From the NCBI GenBank assembly GCA_964410965.1, contig CAYPIY010000014.1, forward strand, positions 1-64,000: a DNA stretch of 64,000 bases. Reading direction: 5' to 3'. Every line of letters starts with the position of its first letter. Within the stretch, counting starts at the first letter, position 1. The DNA is from JBBIRG01 sp964410965. GTDB taxonomy: Bacteria > CLD3 > SB21 > JBBIRG01. The notes below the pieces were generated by a model. The model searched no databases and was not told where the DNA came from. It was given only the letters and a program-made list of their open reading frames with translations. Shown here one piece after another: positions 43,246 to 51,927 of this stretch. The translations under genes were made by a program, and so were the position numbers.

Positions 43246-43266
43246 TATTAAGAATTATTCTTAATA
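43246..43266. promoter_or_regulatory. PerR/Fur-type operator
   Basis: A perfect palindrome with 10-base arms, TATTAAGAAT and ATTCTTAATA, around a single central T. It resembles the PerR box (TTATAAT-N-ATTATAA) in layout. It overlaps the -10 of the perR promoter and lies 10 bp before the GTG, so binding would block transcription of perR-bfr-kat. Confidence 0.8.
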
Positions 43267-43291
43267 TGACGAATCGCCCGGTTTTTGTCAA
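43263..43291 (-). promoter_or_regulatory. Promoter of perR-bfr-kat
   Basis: Minus strand TTGACA (43291-43286), 17 bp, CATATT (43268-43263). The -35 is perfect and the -10 4/6; the operator covers the -10. Confidence 0.7.
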
Positions 43292-43336
43292 GTGTTTTCG
43301 GAAAATCATTCCTGATTGGTTGAAATCCGATTCAGC

Positions 43337-43366
43337 TTGACTATGACCAGGATTTAGGGCTATATT
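43337..43366 (+). promoter_or_regulatory. Promoter of the LysM gene
   Basis: TTGACT (43337-43342), 18 bp, TATATT (43361-43366). About 50 nt before the start codon. It is divergent from, and about 45 bp away from, the perR promoter. Confidence 0.6.
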
Positions 43367-43415
43367 TTAATGATAACAATTCATTCGTTACCATCATTCC
43401 GAAAGGAGCATGATC

Positions 43416-43787
43416 ATGATACCCGACAAATTCAAACCCGTTCTTGATCTGGCCAATCAATTAGGAGTAAAGATCACCAAAACCGTTCCGGAAGGATCGG
43501 GCTTCAAAGTAGAAGCCATCGCCAAAACAGGTTATGACCGGGACATCATTATCGCGAAAATCAAGGAAGTCGGTGGGGCGGAAGCGACGTTCATAAAAAC
43601 TGATATTAAAACCGAACTGACCGATTGCTATCACATCCACGAAGTTGTGTCCGGTGACACGCTGAGCGCTATCGCGAAAAAGTATCTCGGCAACTCGGGC
43701 AAATACACGGACATCGCGAAATTCAACAGCATCAGCAATCCGGATGTCATCAAGGTCGGGCAAAAAATTAAAATCCCTCATCCGTAA
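43416..43787 (+). CDS. LysM-domain protein
   Basis: 123 residues. The N-terminal half (about 1-65) is a small alpha/beta domain of unrecognised type; the C-terminal half is a LysM module ('HEVVSGDTLSAIAKKYLG' ... 'VIKVGQKIKIP'). The layout resembles E. coli YgaU/Kbp (a potassium-binding BON-LysM protein), but a BON domain is not clearly visible. No signal peptide. Of two ATGs six bases apart, the second is 7 bases from AGGAG and is preferred. Ends in its own terminator. Confidence 0.82.
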   Translation: MIPDKFKPVLDLANQLGVKITKTVPEGSGFKVEAIAKTGYDRDIIIAKIKEVGGAEATFIKTDIKTELTDCYHIHEVVSGDTLSAIAKKYLGNSGKYTDIAKFNSISNPDVIKVGQKIKIPHP

Positions 43788-43815
43788 CGTAACCCATCCC
43801 TGAAGTTTATGATTG

Positions 43816-43842
43816 AGGCTGTTGGAATAACAGCCTTTTTTT
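43816..43842 (+). terminator. Rho-independent terminator after the LysM gene
   Basis: GGCTGTT / AACAGCC stem (7-8 bp), GGAAT loop, then seven T. Confidence 0.85.
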
Positions 43843-43890
43843 ATATGCACGGGCAGAATTTGGATTCCCAGTCTTCGTCCGGATTCCCTG

Positions 43891-43919
43891 TTGAATTTCA
43901 GTCAACTATTTAGTATCGT
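43891..43919 (+). promoter_or_regulatory. Promoter of dus
   Basis: TTGAAT (43891-43896), 17 bp, TATCGT (43914-43919, 4/6). The predicted start falls at the dus ATG (43926), a second possible leaderless case. Confidence 0.4.
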
Positions 43920-43925
43920 GGAATT

Positions 43926-44966
43926 ATGCGAATCGGAACCAAACAGCTTGACCGTCCGCTGGTCCTCGCGCCAATGGATGACGTAACCGACATCTCTTAT
44001 CGGACGGTTTTGAAGCGGCACGGTGTGGATCTGCTGGTCACTGAATTTGTCGCCAGCGAGGCGCTGATACGCGACGCGGCAAAAGCCATGAAAAAAATGG
44101 AATTCTCCGGAGAAGAAAGACCAATCGGCATACAGATCTTCGGTGCGCTGGAGCAATCAATGTCGGCGGCGGCGAAAATCGCCGAAAGACTTGAACCGGA
44201 TTTCATCGACATCAATGCCGGATGCTGGGTCAAAGACGTCGCCATGAAAGGCTCAGGCGCCGGGCTTCTTCAGGATCTTCGGAAATTTGAATCAATCGTG
44301 ACCAGCGTCGTGAAAGAGGTGAATGTTCCCGTTACCGTCAAGACAAGGCTTGGATGGAAAGCGGATCAGATCATCATCCTCGATGCCGCGAGAATGATAG
44401 AACAATCCGGAGCGGCGGCGCTGTTCGTGCACTGCCGAACACGCGACCAGGGACACAGCGGTTTCGCCGACTGGTCATGGCTGGAGAAAATCAAGTCAGT
44501 AATCAGCATTCCCCTGATCGGAAACGGCGACGTGAAATCTCCGGAAGACGCCAAGCGCATGTTCGACACCGGGGCAGACGGAGTCATGATCGGCCGCGCG
44601 GCGATCGCCAACCCTTGGATATTCCGCGAAGTCCGGCATTACCTGAACACCGGAACTCACCTTCCGCCTCCGTCAGTGGACGAACGCGTGAACGTCTGTA
44701 TCGAGCACCTCCGGATGTCAGTCCTCAGCAAAGGCGAACGGCGCGGCGTCATCGAACACCGGAAATATTATTCCGGATATCTCCGCGGTCTCCCGAACGT
44801 CTCCAAAGTACGCGCTGATCTGATGCAATGGACCGAGGTACAGCCTGTCATCGACCGGCTGTTCCGGTTTGCCGAAGATACAAAAATTTCCGGTGTAGAC
44901 CTTACAACGCTTCCACCGCTCGGAGGGCTGATCGGAACACGGTATGAATCACAGTTGAATCCGTAA
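43926..44966 (+). CDS. dus: tRNA-dihydrouridine synthase
   Basis: 346 residues, DusB-like FMN enzyme reducing uridines of tRNA. FMN barrel start 'LVLAPMDDVTDISYRTVLKR', catalytic Cys in 'IDINAGCWVKDVAMKGSG', Lys in 'VTVKTRLGW', His-Arg in 'VHCRTRDQGHSG' and phosphate loop 'IGNGDVKSPEDA', 'GVMIGRAAIANPWIF'. The residue after the catalytic cysteine is Trp where Pro is usual. Subtype (DusA/B/C) is inferred from overall resemblance. Confidence 0.93.
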   Translation: MRIGTKQLDRPLVLAPMDDVTDISYRTVLKRHGVDLLVTEFVASEALIRDAAKAMKKMEFSGEERPIGIQIFGALEQSMSAAAKIAERLEPDFIDINAGCWVKDVAMKGSGAGLLQDLRKFESIVTSVVKEVNVPVTVKTRLGWKADQIIILDAARMIEQSGAAALFVHCRTRDQGHSGFADWSWLEKIKSVISIPLIGNGDVKSPEDAKRMFDTGADGVMIGRAAIANPWIFREVRHYLNTGTHLPPPSVDERVNVCIEHLRMSVLSKGERRGVIEHRKYYSGYLRGLPNVSKVRADLMQWTEVQPVIDRLFRFAEDTKISGVDLTTLPPLGGLIGTRYESQLNP

Positions 44967-45039
44967 ATACTTTTACGGCAAGCGCATCATGCTCCTGTAA
45001 AACGATCTTGTGTTAATTTTATTATTGGACTGAAAATTT

Positions 45040-46047
45040 ATGAACCAAGGAACCGTACGAATCGATCGCCACCGCAGCGAATGCCTGAAAGACAATCCAT
45101 TAGGCGATCCCTCGGAACGCAAACTGGTAATCTATCTTCCGCCGGGATATGAAGATGATCCTCATCGCCGTTACCCGGTGATCTACCTGCTGAGCGGATT
45201 CATGGGATTCGGCACAATGTACCTGTCGCCCCAGGCCTGGGGCTTTTCCATGGACGAACGCTGCGACATGCTTATCGGCGAAGGCCGCATGAAGAAAAGC
45301 ATCGTCGTCATGCCTGACTGTTTCACAAAATACGGCGGCGCGCAATACCGGAATTCCACTGCTCTCGGAAATTACGAGGATTACCTCATCCGTGAAATAA
45401 TTCCGTATGTCGATCGTCAATACCGGACACTCCCGGATAAACGCCATCGCGGCGTCATGGGAAAATCCAGCGGCGGTTACGCTGCGCTGACGCTGTGCAT
45501 GACTTACCCGGAATTGTTTGAAGCCTGTTACTGCAGTTCGGGCGATATGTATTTTGATTACGCGTATTTTCCTGATATCCCGAAGTGCTACGACACGATT
45601 CATTCCTGCGGAGGCTTGAATGATTTTCTGAACAAATTTTACAGCGCCCCGAAAAAGACCGGCGATATGATCACAGCGATTAATATTATCGCGATGGCCG
45701 CGGCCTATTCGCCAAATCCGGATAATAAACCTTTCGGATTCGATCTGCCGTTCAATGAATCCACAGGCGAACTGCGGAAGGATATCTGGAACATCTGGAA
45801 ACAACATGATCCGGTCAGCATGATCGAACGGGCAACATGCCGGGATGCCTTAAAGAACATCCGCGGATTTTTTCTTGACTGCGGTTCGCGCGATGAGTAC
45901 CATCTCCATGTCGGAGCTCGAATCTTCACACAGAAAATAAAAACGTATGGTATTCCATATCATTACGAAGAATTTAATGACGGCCATATGGGCACAAGCT
46001 ATCGATATGACGCCGCCCTCTCGGCCGTGAGTGAGATTATACAATAA
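45040..46047 (+). CDS. Alpha/beta-hydrolase esterase (esterase D/Fes-like)
   Basis: 335 residues without signal peptide. Nucleophile Ser143 in 'GKSSGGYAAL', preceded by 'YPVIYLLSGFMGFG' (oxyanion region) and followed by a likely Asp in 'FLDCGSRDEYHLHVG' and His in 'NDGHMGTSYRYD'. This pattern fits the putative-esterase family that includes S-formylglutathione hydrolase and enterochelin esterase. Substrate unknown. First of six closely spaced rightward genes, ending with tmk. Confidence 0.85.
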   Translation: MNQGTVRIDRHRSECLKDNPLGDPSERKLVIYLPPGYEDDPHRRYPVIYLLSGFMGFGTMYLSPQAWGFSMDERCDMLIGEGRMKKSIVVMPDCFTKYGGAQYRNSTALGNYEDYLIREIIPYVDRQYRTLPDKRHRGVMGKSSGGYAALTLCMTYPELFEACYCSSGDMYFDYAYFPDIPKCYDTIHSCGGLNDFLNKFYSAPKKTGDMITAINIIAMAAAYSPNPDNKPFGFDLPFNESTGELRKDIWNIWKQHDPVSMIERATCRDALKNIRGFFLDCGSRDEYHLHVGARIFTQKIKTYGIPYHYEEFNDGHMGTSYRYDAALSAVSEIIQ

Positions 46048-46061
46048 CCCTAAGGATCGTT

Positions 46062-48413
46062 ATGAAAAATATTCTGTCCCTGATCGCGGTGATGCAAATT
46101 TCCGGATTCCTTCATGCTCAAAAACCTTCGGCCGCATTGCCGGATACTGTGCTTCTTTTGCCGGTGATAACCGTTAACGCCTTTCCTGACAGTCTGCAGT
46201 GGCTGCCGTTCATGTTTGACGAATCCCTTAAAAACGGTTTATCGTCGCTTCCCGATTTCTATCCGGTAAAACAAATTCCTGAGTACAAGTCAATCAATCC
46301 CGTTGCCGATGAGTTTATCAAACTCGCCAAGTCCGTCCGCGCGCGGTATGTTATAGGATGTTATCTTACGCTCGAAAAAACCAGCATATTCATCAAATGG
46401 TCTCTGGTTGACGCGAAAAAACCGAAAGAAATCGCTATCACGCTGCTTAACGAACCGGCCGGCGATTATAAAATCCTTCTGATTTATCCTGAAAAGATAC
46501 TGACCGACCTCCTGAAACTCTCCGGGAAAATGACCAAGAAGAACATCGAACGCATCAAGGATCAGCTGACGACCACAATAAATCCTTTCTCGCTGTATAA
46601 ATATTTTTCAGCGCTGAGCTTTGAAAAAAAATCAGGAATCAGCGACAGCGTCGAATCCAGACTTCTGCAGTCAGTCCGTTCCGACAGTTCCTTTATTGAG
46701 GGATATGCTCAACTCGCCCGTGTTCAGTCCCTGCTAAAAAAATATGACCCATCCGTACAATCTTATCAACGGTTGATCCGGCTGGATTCAAACAATTCGC
46801 AATGGTATCGTAGCCTGGGCGATATTTATTATTATCACAAAGACCAGGTATCCCAGGCGAAACGGCTTTATCAAATGGCTGTCCGTTTTAACCCGTTAGA
46901 CGTAAAATCAGTACTCCATATCGGTTACTGCGATTATGTGTCCAAAGAATATGAACTGGCGGGTTATCAGGGCAAGCAGGCGATCGCGCTGGACTCAGCC
47001 AACAGCGACGCTTACAACCTGCTCGGTATCTGCGCCGTCTCAATCGGCGACACCGCCCGCGGACAAGACTATTTCCGGAAAGCTGTCATACTCAGCGAGA
47101 AAGAGATCATGGCGCGCAAGAACCTCGCGCGGCTTTACCAGGAACAGAAACGGGACGAGGACGCCCTTCGGCTGCTGAAAGAAGTCGCCGCGCTTGATCC
47201 CTCCGACGGCGCAGTGAGACTGACGCTCGCGTCGATCCATTACAAACTCAATAACACGTTCAACGCGATCGTTGATTATATCGCCGCCGTTATCCTGAAG
47301 CCGGAACTTGAAAACAGCAAGACAAATCCCGTACAGATATTATCCCTCATCACTAAAAACCGTAATAATCTTCAGCCTCTGCAGTGGGCCGCGGATTCTC
47401 TCCAGACGCTGTCGCTTGACGCTGAGTCCGGAACAACGGATGAATTCTGGTTTCGCGCGTCGCTCGGCTACCTTCAGCTTTATTTTCTGAACAAGCCCGG
47501 CGAGGCCGCCAATCATTTTCAAAGCATTCTTGCAATACGGTCCGATATTCCGCGCCTATATTTCCTCACCGGAGAAGCGTATTACGCTATGGAAAAGTGG
47601 ACACTCGCCTCGCAAGCCTACACCCGGTACGCGAACGACGCCGCGGATAATTTCAGTTACGCGAAGACTCTGATCATGATCGGTAAAATTCTCCTCAAAC
47701 AACGCCGTTTCGAGGAAGCCGAACTCGCCGTTCTCAAAAGCATGCGTATGTATCCCAACGCTGAATCCTACTATCTCTACGCTGTTGCGCTCAGCGGCGG
47801 AAAAAAACACGACGAGGCGGTTACCCAGTACCAGAAAGCGATCAGCGTATTCCCGAATTACACCGACGCGTATATCGGTCTCGGTAACACGTTCCATCAA
47901 TTAAACAAGACCGACCAGGCGATCAGATCTTTTCTCAAAGCCGCCGAACTCGACAGCGGCAATGCCAGCCTGCGTCAGTCTCTCGCCGCGTTTTATCTCT
48001 CTCAGGGACAACTCCGCGAAGCCGAACAGGAAGTCATGACGGGCTTCCGTCTCGCCCGATCAAATAAGACTGAGCTTCCGACGCTGTACGGCATTTACGG
48101 CGACATTCTCTATCAGCAGAAGAAATACAAAGAAGCACTGAAACAGTTTCAGACGCAGATCCTGCTGGATACGGTGACGCTCGATCCTTACATGAGAATC
48201 GCGTCGATTTACGCGATTCAGAAAAAACACGATGACGCCGTCTTGTGGCTGGAAAAGCTTTTCGTCAGGGGTTTCCGGCTTTTTTCGAAAATTGAGACCG
48301 AACCGGCGTTCGCGACGCTCAGAGAAAAGAAATCCTATAAAGAGCTGATGGCGCTGTACAAGAAAAAATATGACGATGAAGTAATGAAAAAACTACTGCA
48401 GCAGGAAAAATAG
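46062..48413 (+). CDS. Exported tetratricopeptide-repeat protein
   Basis: 783 residues with signal peptide MKNILSLIAVMQISGFLHAQ. Residues about 30-175 resemble a periplasmic alpha/beta region, then TPR units run from about 205 to the C-terminus ('YKEALKQFQTQILLDTVTLDPYM', 'YPNAESYYLYAVALSGGKKH'). TPRs form protein-binding superhelices; localisation is probably periplasmic or outer-membrane. It begins 14 bp after the esterase and is followed by mazG 4 bp later, so it is in the same transcript, though no partner is known. Confidence 0.85.
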   Translation: MKNILSLIAVMQISGFLHAQKPSAALPDTVLLLPVITVNAFPDSLQWLPFMFDESLKNGLSSLPDFYPVKQIPEYKSINPVADEFIKLAKSVRARYVIGCYLTLEKTSIFIKWSLVDAKKPKEIAITLLNEPAGDYKILLIYPEKILTDLLKLSGKMTKKNIERIKDQLTTTINPFSLYKYFSALSFEKKSGISDSVESRLLQSVRSDSSFIEGYAQLARVQSLLKKYDPSVQSYQRLIRLDSNNSQWYRSLGDIYYYHKDQVSQAKRLYQMAVRFNPLDVKSVLHIGYCDYVSKEYELAGYQGKQAIALDSANSDAYNLLGICAVSIGDTARGQDYFRKAVILSEKEIMARKNLARLYQEQKRDEDALRLLKEVAALDPSDGAVRLTLASIHYKLNNTFNAIVDYIAAVILKPELENSKTNPVQILSLITKNRNNLQPLQWAADSLQTLSLDAESGTTDEFWFRASLGYLQLYFLNKPGEAANHFQSILAIRSDIPRLYFLTGEAYYAMEKWTLASQAYTRYANDAADNFSYAKTLIMIGKILLKQRRFEEAELAVLKSMRMYPNAESYYLYAVALSGGKKHDEAVTQYQKAISVFPNYTDAYIGLGNTFHQLNKTDQAIRSFLKAAELDSGNASLRQSLAAFYLSQGQLREAEQEVMTGFRLARSNKTELPTLYGIYGDILYQQKKYKEALKQFQTQILLDTVTLDPYMRIASIYAIQKKHDDAVLWLEKLFVRGFRLFSKIETEPAFATLREKKSYKELMALYKKKYDDEVMKKLLQQEK

Positions 48414-48417
48414 GCCT

Positions 48418-49257
48418 ATGAACGAATCTTCACTGCACTCCGTGATAGACACCGAAAGCATCGTCATCCCCGATGACCCTGCCACGGAAACCGTCCGTCT
48501 ACATTTCGGCCGGTTATACAACATTATGCGTGAACTGCGCGTCAAATGCCCGTGGGACAAAGAACAAACCCACGATTCGCTGCGTCCGTACCTGCTGGAG
48601 GAAACGTATGAAGTACTGGAGACGCTCGATCAGCGGCGTTACGATGAATTGAAAAATGAAATGGGCGACCTGCTGCTTCAGATCCTGTTTCATTCCATTA
48701 TTGAACAGGAGCAACAGAGGTTTGACCTCGGCGACGTTATCCGCGCGATCAACGACAAGCTGATCCGCCGTCACCCGCATGTATTCGGAACCGTGGAGGT
48801 CAGCGGATCGGATCAGGTGCTGGAGAACTGGGAGCAGATCAAACTGAACGAGCCCGACCGCAATTCCGTTCTCGACGGCGTCCCGAAACACCTGCCCGCA
48901 TTAGTCCGGGCGGCGCGCGTGCAGGAAAAAGCTTCGCGAGTCGGTTTCGACTGGGGCCATATTGACGAGGTATGGAAAAAAGTACACGAGGAAATCGACG
49001 AGCTCAAGTCCGCGCAACAGGACAACGACCCGAAAAAAACCGAGGAGGAACTCGGCGATCTTTTATTTTCCATCGTCAATGTGTCGAGATTCCTTCCCGC
49101 CAACCCTGAAGACGCACTGCGCGGAACGATCGAGAAATTTATCAGGAGATTTCAATATGTCGAAAAACGGTTCAACGATCAGAACCTGAACATGAAGGAC
49201 GCCTCGCTCGATGAAATGGATGTGTACTGGAACGAAGCCAAACGAATGTCGCTTTAA
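48418..49257 (+). CDS. mazG: Nucleoside triphosphate pyrophosphohydrolase MazG
   Basis: 279 residues with the two MazG domains. The active N-terminal repeat has 'CPWDKEQTHDSLRPYLLEETYEV' in outline and the metal motif 'ELKNEMGDLLLQILFHS' (ExxxD). The C-terminal repeat has 'KTEEELGDLLFSIVNVSRF'. MazG hydrolyses (d)NTPs, including abnormal ones, to NMP and pyrophosphate. Its presence ahead of tmk in the same run suggests a nucleotide-pool theme. Confidence 0.95.
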   Translation: MNESSLHSVIDTESIVIPDDPATETVRLHFGRLYNIMRELRVKCPWDKEQTHDSLRPYLLEETYEVLETLDQRRYDELKNEMGDLLLQILFHSIIEQEQQRFDLGDVIRAINDKLIRRHPHVFGTVEVSGSDQVLENWEQIKLNEPDRNSVLDGVPKHLPALVRAARVQEKASRVGFDWGHIDEVWKKVHEEIDELKSAQQDNDPKKTEEELGDLLFSIVNVSRFLPANPEDALRGTIEKFIRRFQYVEKRFNDQNLNMKDASLDEMDVYWNEAKRMSL

Positions 49258-49272
49258 TACGGTAACCCCTTC

Positions 49273-50457
49273 ATGACTCTCCTGAAACGAATATCCCCTT
49301 TCGCGCGGTTTGTAATGCTGGTCAATGCCGTCATCATCCTTTTATCCCTGACGAAAGTGATCAAGCCCCCGCCGAAAAGCCTCGCTAACGATTACCGATC
49401 CATACTTGAGAGGGTGATACCGGATACCGTCGAATGGAATCATTTCAAAGACCGGCTGGGTTTTCAATCGTATGACCGTTTTTCAAAAATATGGATTACA
49501 CTGACCGGCGGCCGTTCCGATTCGACGGTTACGGTTCTTTTGTCGGATCACGCGGTCAGAATTTTTTCTTTCGACTCTTTATCGGCGCAGTATCCTGAGT
49601 GGGATCCCGTGCCGTTGCGGACGGTTTATTTGTCAAACGACAAATTACCTGTTCATGATTCCGATTACACGGATTGTCAGCTGGTCTTTCCTGTTATTTA
49701 TTTTATTCATCCTGAAAAAGGACGGATCGTTTCCCTTGATCTGGAATCATCCGAAAGATCTTTATTCAAGGGAAGGCCCTTTTATAATTTCAACGTCTCT
49801 TCAAAGACCGTTGTGATCCGTGAATCTGACGGGTATTATTTCTACTCACTGAATTCCTACCGTACCGCGGGACATCCGTTTATACGCGTACCCGCTGATT
49901 CATCGAAAATACTGTCCTCAGGGCAAAACGCCGTTACATTTTCAGACGACGGACAGTATGTAGCACTGGCGCATACGATACCCTCCGGCCATCAGGGATT
50001 ATATGCTTATGATTCCATGAAGCTGAAATTGATCTACAGTTTCGATTGCACCGACTGTGAACAGGTTTTGATCAGTCCGCACGCGAATACGATGTTGATC
50101 AGGGACAAAGGATCAAACGAGTACCGGATCTACAGGTATGATGAACCGACCCGCTCGTTTCAAAACCCGTATCATTTTAATCCGGGCGTTTTTATTGAGT
50201 CTTGCGTCTGGCATGAAGAAGGCAACACTTTTTTTATTAAAACCGTAACGGGACGTCAGGTGATCTCGCTTTCCGCCGGTCAGATCATGACATACAAAGA
50301 TAAAGATTACGAATGGATCGGTGCGGAGGACGGATCGTTCTCTGTCCGCTTTCTTTATCTGATCCGCAGCGTTGAAATGCCGGCCGGGTATAATCCGATT
50401 CTGAAGCGTTCCACAAAACGCGATCAGACCCTGATCTACAGGATGCCCCTGCCATGA
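49273..50457 (+). CDS. Membrane-anchored beta-propeller-like protein, unknown function
   Basis: 394 residues. One N-terminal membrane helix (about 10-27, FARFVMLVNAVIILLSL) and an extracytoplasmic domain rich in beta strands with repeated 'S.DG.Y..' and 'DDGQYVALAH' type segments, suggesting a beta-propeller. No family recognised. Its stop overlaps the next gene by 4 bp (ATGA), so the two are translationally coupled and their products may act together. Confidence 0.68.
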   Translation: MTLLKRISPFARFVMLVNAVIILLSLTKVIKPPPKSLANDYRSILERVIPDTVEWNHFKDRLGFQSYDRFSKIWITLTGGRSDSTVTVLLSDHAVRIFSFDSLSAQYPEWDPVPLRTVYLSNDKLPVHDSDYTDCQLVFPVIYFIHPEKGRIVSLDLESSERSLFKGRPFYNFNVSSKTVVIRESDGYYFYSLNSYRTAGHPFIRVPADSSKILSSGQNAVTFSDDGQYVALAHTIPSGHQGLYAYDSMKLKLIYSFDCTDCEQVLISPHANTMLIRDKGSNEYRIYRYDEPTRSFQNPYHFNPGVFIESCVWHEEGNTFFIKTVTGRQVISLSAGQIMTYKDKDYEWIGAEDGSFSVRFLYLIRSVEMPAGYNPILKRSTKRDQTLIYRMPLP

Positions 50458-51173
50458 AATCATTCATTCAAAACCTGTCGGCGAGGATTGAAAACTGGAT
50501 CTTGTTTATCCTTTGCATGGTGTTCAATTTTTTTTATACCTCCTGGATTGAATCATCGTTAAATACGGTTCTGCTGGCCACATTGATATTATATTATGCC
50601 GGTAAATTCATGGCGGCCTTCTCCCCGGCGATGCTGTATAACGTCCGCTGCAACAAGGAACGCTATCAATCCGGGCACGGACTGATCGGTTTTATTTGGA
50701 TCCTTGAACTGATGGTATCGCCGTTAATCCTTTTCTCAACGGGACTGATCACCGATCACGGATGGTTTACAGGAATCGTGATCTTTTTTCTCGTGTTTAC
50801 ATTCGGGTTTAACCTATGGATCGATTCTCGTTCGGAATCAGCCGTTAAACCGGACGTTTCAACAGGCCGTGATTATTATTCCGCTGTTTCCCGTTTATTC
50901 CTTTATTCCGCAGAGTTATTTTGCCTCATGCAGATTTACGATTTTGCTTTTACGATGTATGAAATCATACCGGACGGCGAGATACTGTTAAGCCTGTTTT
51001 CGACATTGGCGATCGGAGGCCTGCTGTTCATTCCCCTCGCCGCGTTCGGCAAATTCAGGCATTTTCTCACGGAGCATTCCTGGCATGATAACCTAATGAC
51101 CGATAAATTCGTCATCATATTCTCAAACCTTGTGACGCTGGTAATTACCGGGCGTCATTTCGGAGGATCATAA
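50454..51173 (+). CDS. Polytopic membrane protein, unknown function
   Basis: 239 residues, about five or six hydrophobic segments (for example residues 15-30, 32-48, 70-90, 100-115). No motif recognised. Coupled to the upstream propeller-like gene by a 4-bp overlap and 3 bp from tmk. Confidence 0.66.
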   Translation: MKSFIQNLSARIENWILFILCMVFNFFYTSWIESSLNTVLLATLILYYAGKFMAAFSPAMLYNVRCNKERYQSGHGLIGFIWILELMVSPLILFSTGLITDHGWFTGIVIFFLVFTFGFNLWIDSRSESAVKPDVSTGRDYYSAVSRLFLYSAELFCLMQIYDFAFTMYEIIPDGEILLSLFSTLAIGGLLFIPLAAFGKFRHFLTEHSWHDNLMTDKFVIIFSNLVTLVITGRHFGGS

Positions 51174-51176
51174 ATT

Positions 51177-51824
51177 ATGGATTCAGGCAAGACGGCTTTG
51201 GACAAAGGACTGTTCATTACGTTTGAGGGCATCGATCAGAGCGGAAAAAGCACGCAGGCCGAACGGCTTGAAAAACACCTGACCGAAAACGGTTACGCTG
51301 TACAGTCCTGGCGTGATCCGGGAAGCACGCTGATATCGGAGCAGATACGCGAAATCCTGCTTTCCTCAAAGAATCATGGCATGAGCGCGATTGCCGAATT
51401 GTTGCTCTATGAAGCTGCCCGAGCACAGATTGTCGAAGAATACATCCGACCCGCGCTGGACAAAAACCGGATCGTGATCATGGACCGGTTTTACGATTCC
51501 ACGACGGCGTACCAGGGCTACGGGCGCGGCATTCCTTTGGATACGATCACCCACGCCAATCGCATCGCGACGGGCGGACTTGTACCGGATATGACGTTTT
51601 TCATCGATGTGACGTGGGAAGAATCCTGTCGTAGAAAAGGAAAAGACGCGAGAGACCGCATGGAAAGCGAAAGTCGCTTTTTTTTCGACCAGGTACGCAA
51701 AGGGTACCTTGCGTTAGTAAAATCTGAACCTGAACGTTTTGTCCTGATTGACGGCTCTCAGACTAAAGCGGCAATCGAGGGACAGATATGGGATCAGATA
51801 CGGTTACGATTCGGGCCGGCCTGA
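51177..51824 (+). CDS. tmk: Thymidylate kinase
   Basis: 215 residues. P-loop 'FEGIDQSGKSTQAERL' (residues 16-31), the DR(F) motif in 'IVIMDRFYDSTTAYQGYG' and lid-type 'RRKGKDARDRMESE'. It phosphorylates dTMP to dTDP. Last of the esterase-TPR-mazG-unknown-unknown-tmk run. Its stop codon lies within the loop of the downstream hairpin. Confidence 0.95.
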   Translation: MDSGKTALDKGLFITFEGIDQSGKSTQAERLEKHLTENGYAVQSWRDPGSTLISEQIREILLSSKNHGMSAIAELLLYEAARAQIVEEYIRPALDKNRIVIMDRFYDSTTAYQGYGRGIPLDTITHANRIATGGLVPDMTFFIDVTWEESCRRKGKDARDRMESESRFFFDQVRKGYLALVKSEPERFVLIDGSQTKAAIEGQIWDQIRLRFGPA

Positions 51825-51847
51825 ACGTGCCGGACCCTTCTTTTTAC
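51813..51847 (+). terminator. Terminator overlapping the end of tmk
   Basis: GGGCCGGC pairs with GCCGG-A-CCC (one bulged A), loop CTGAACGT, then TTCTTTTT. The stem starts inside the last codons of tmk. Confidence 0.65.
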
Positions 51848-51869
51848 ATTTTTCGTTCCATTTTATTCC

Positions 51870-51898
51870 TTGATTATCTTTGCTGTTTTCGATATAAT
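51870..51898 (+). promoter_or_regulatory. Promoter of the CNNM-corA-purL run
   Basis: TTGATT (51870-51875), 17 bp, TATAAT (51893-51898). Perfect -10, 4/6 -35, ideal spacing, start near 51905 and a leader of about 22 nt. Confidence 0.7.
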
Positions 51899-51927
51899 GT
51901 TTTTTTCTACGAAGATACGCATATAAT

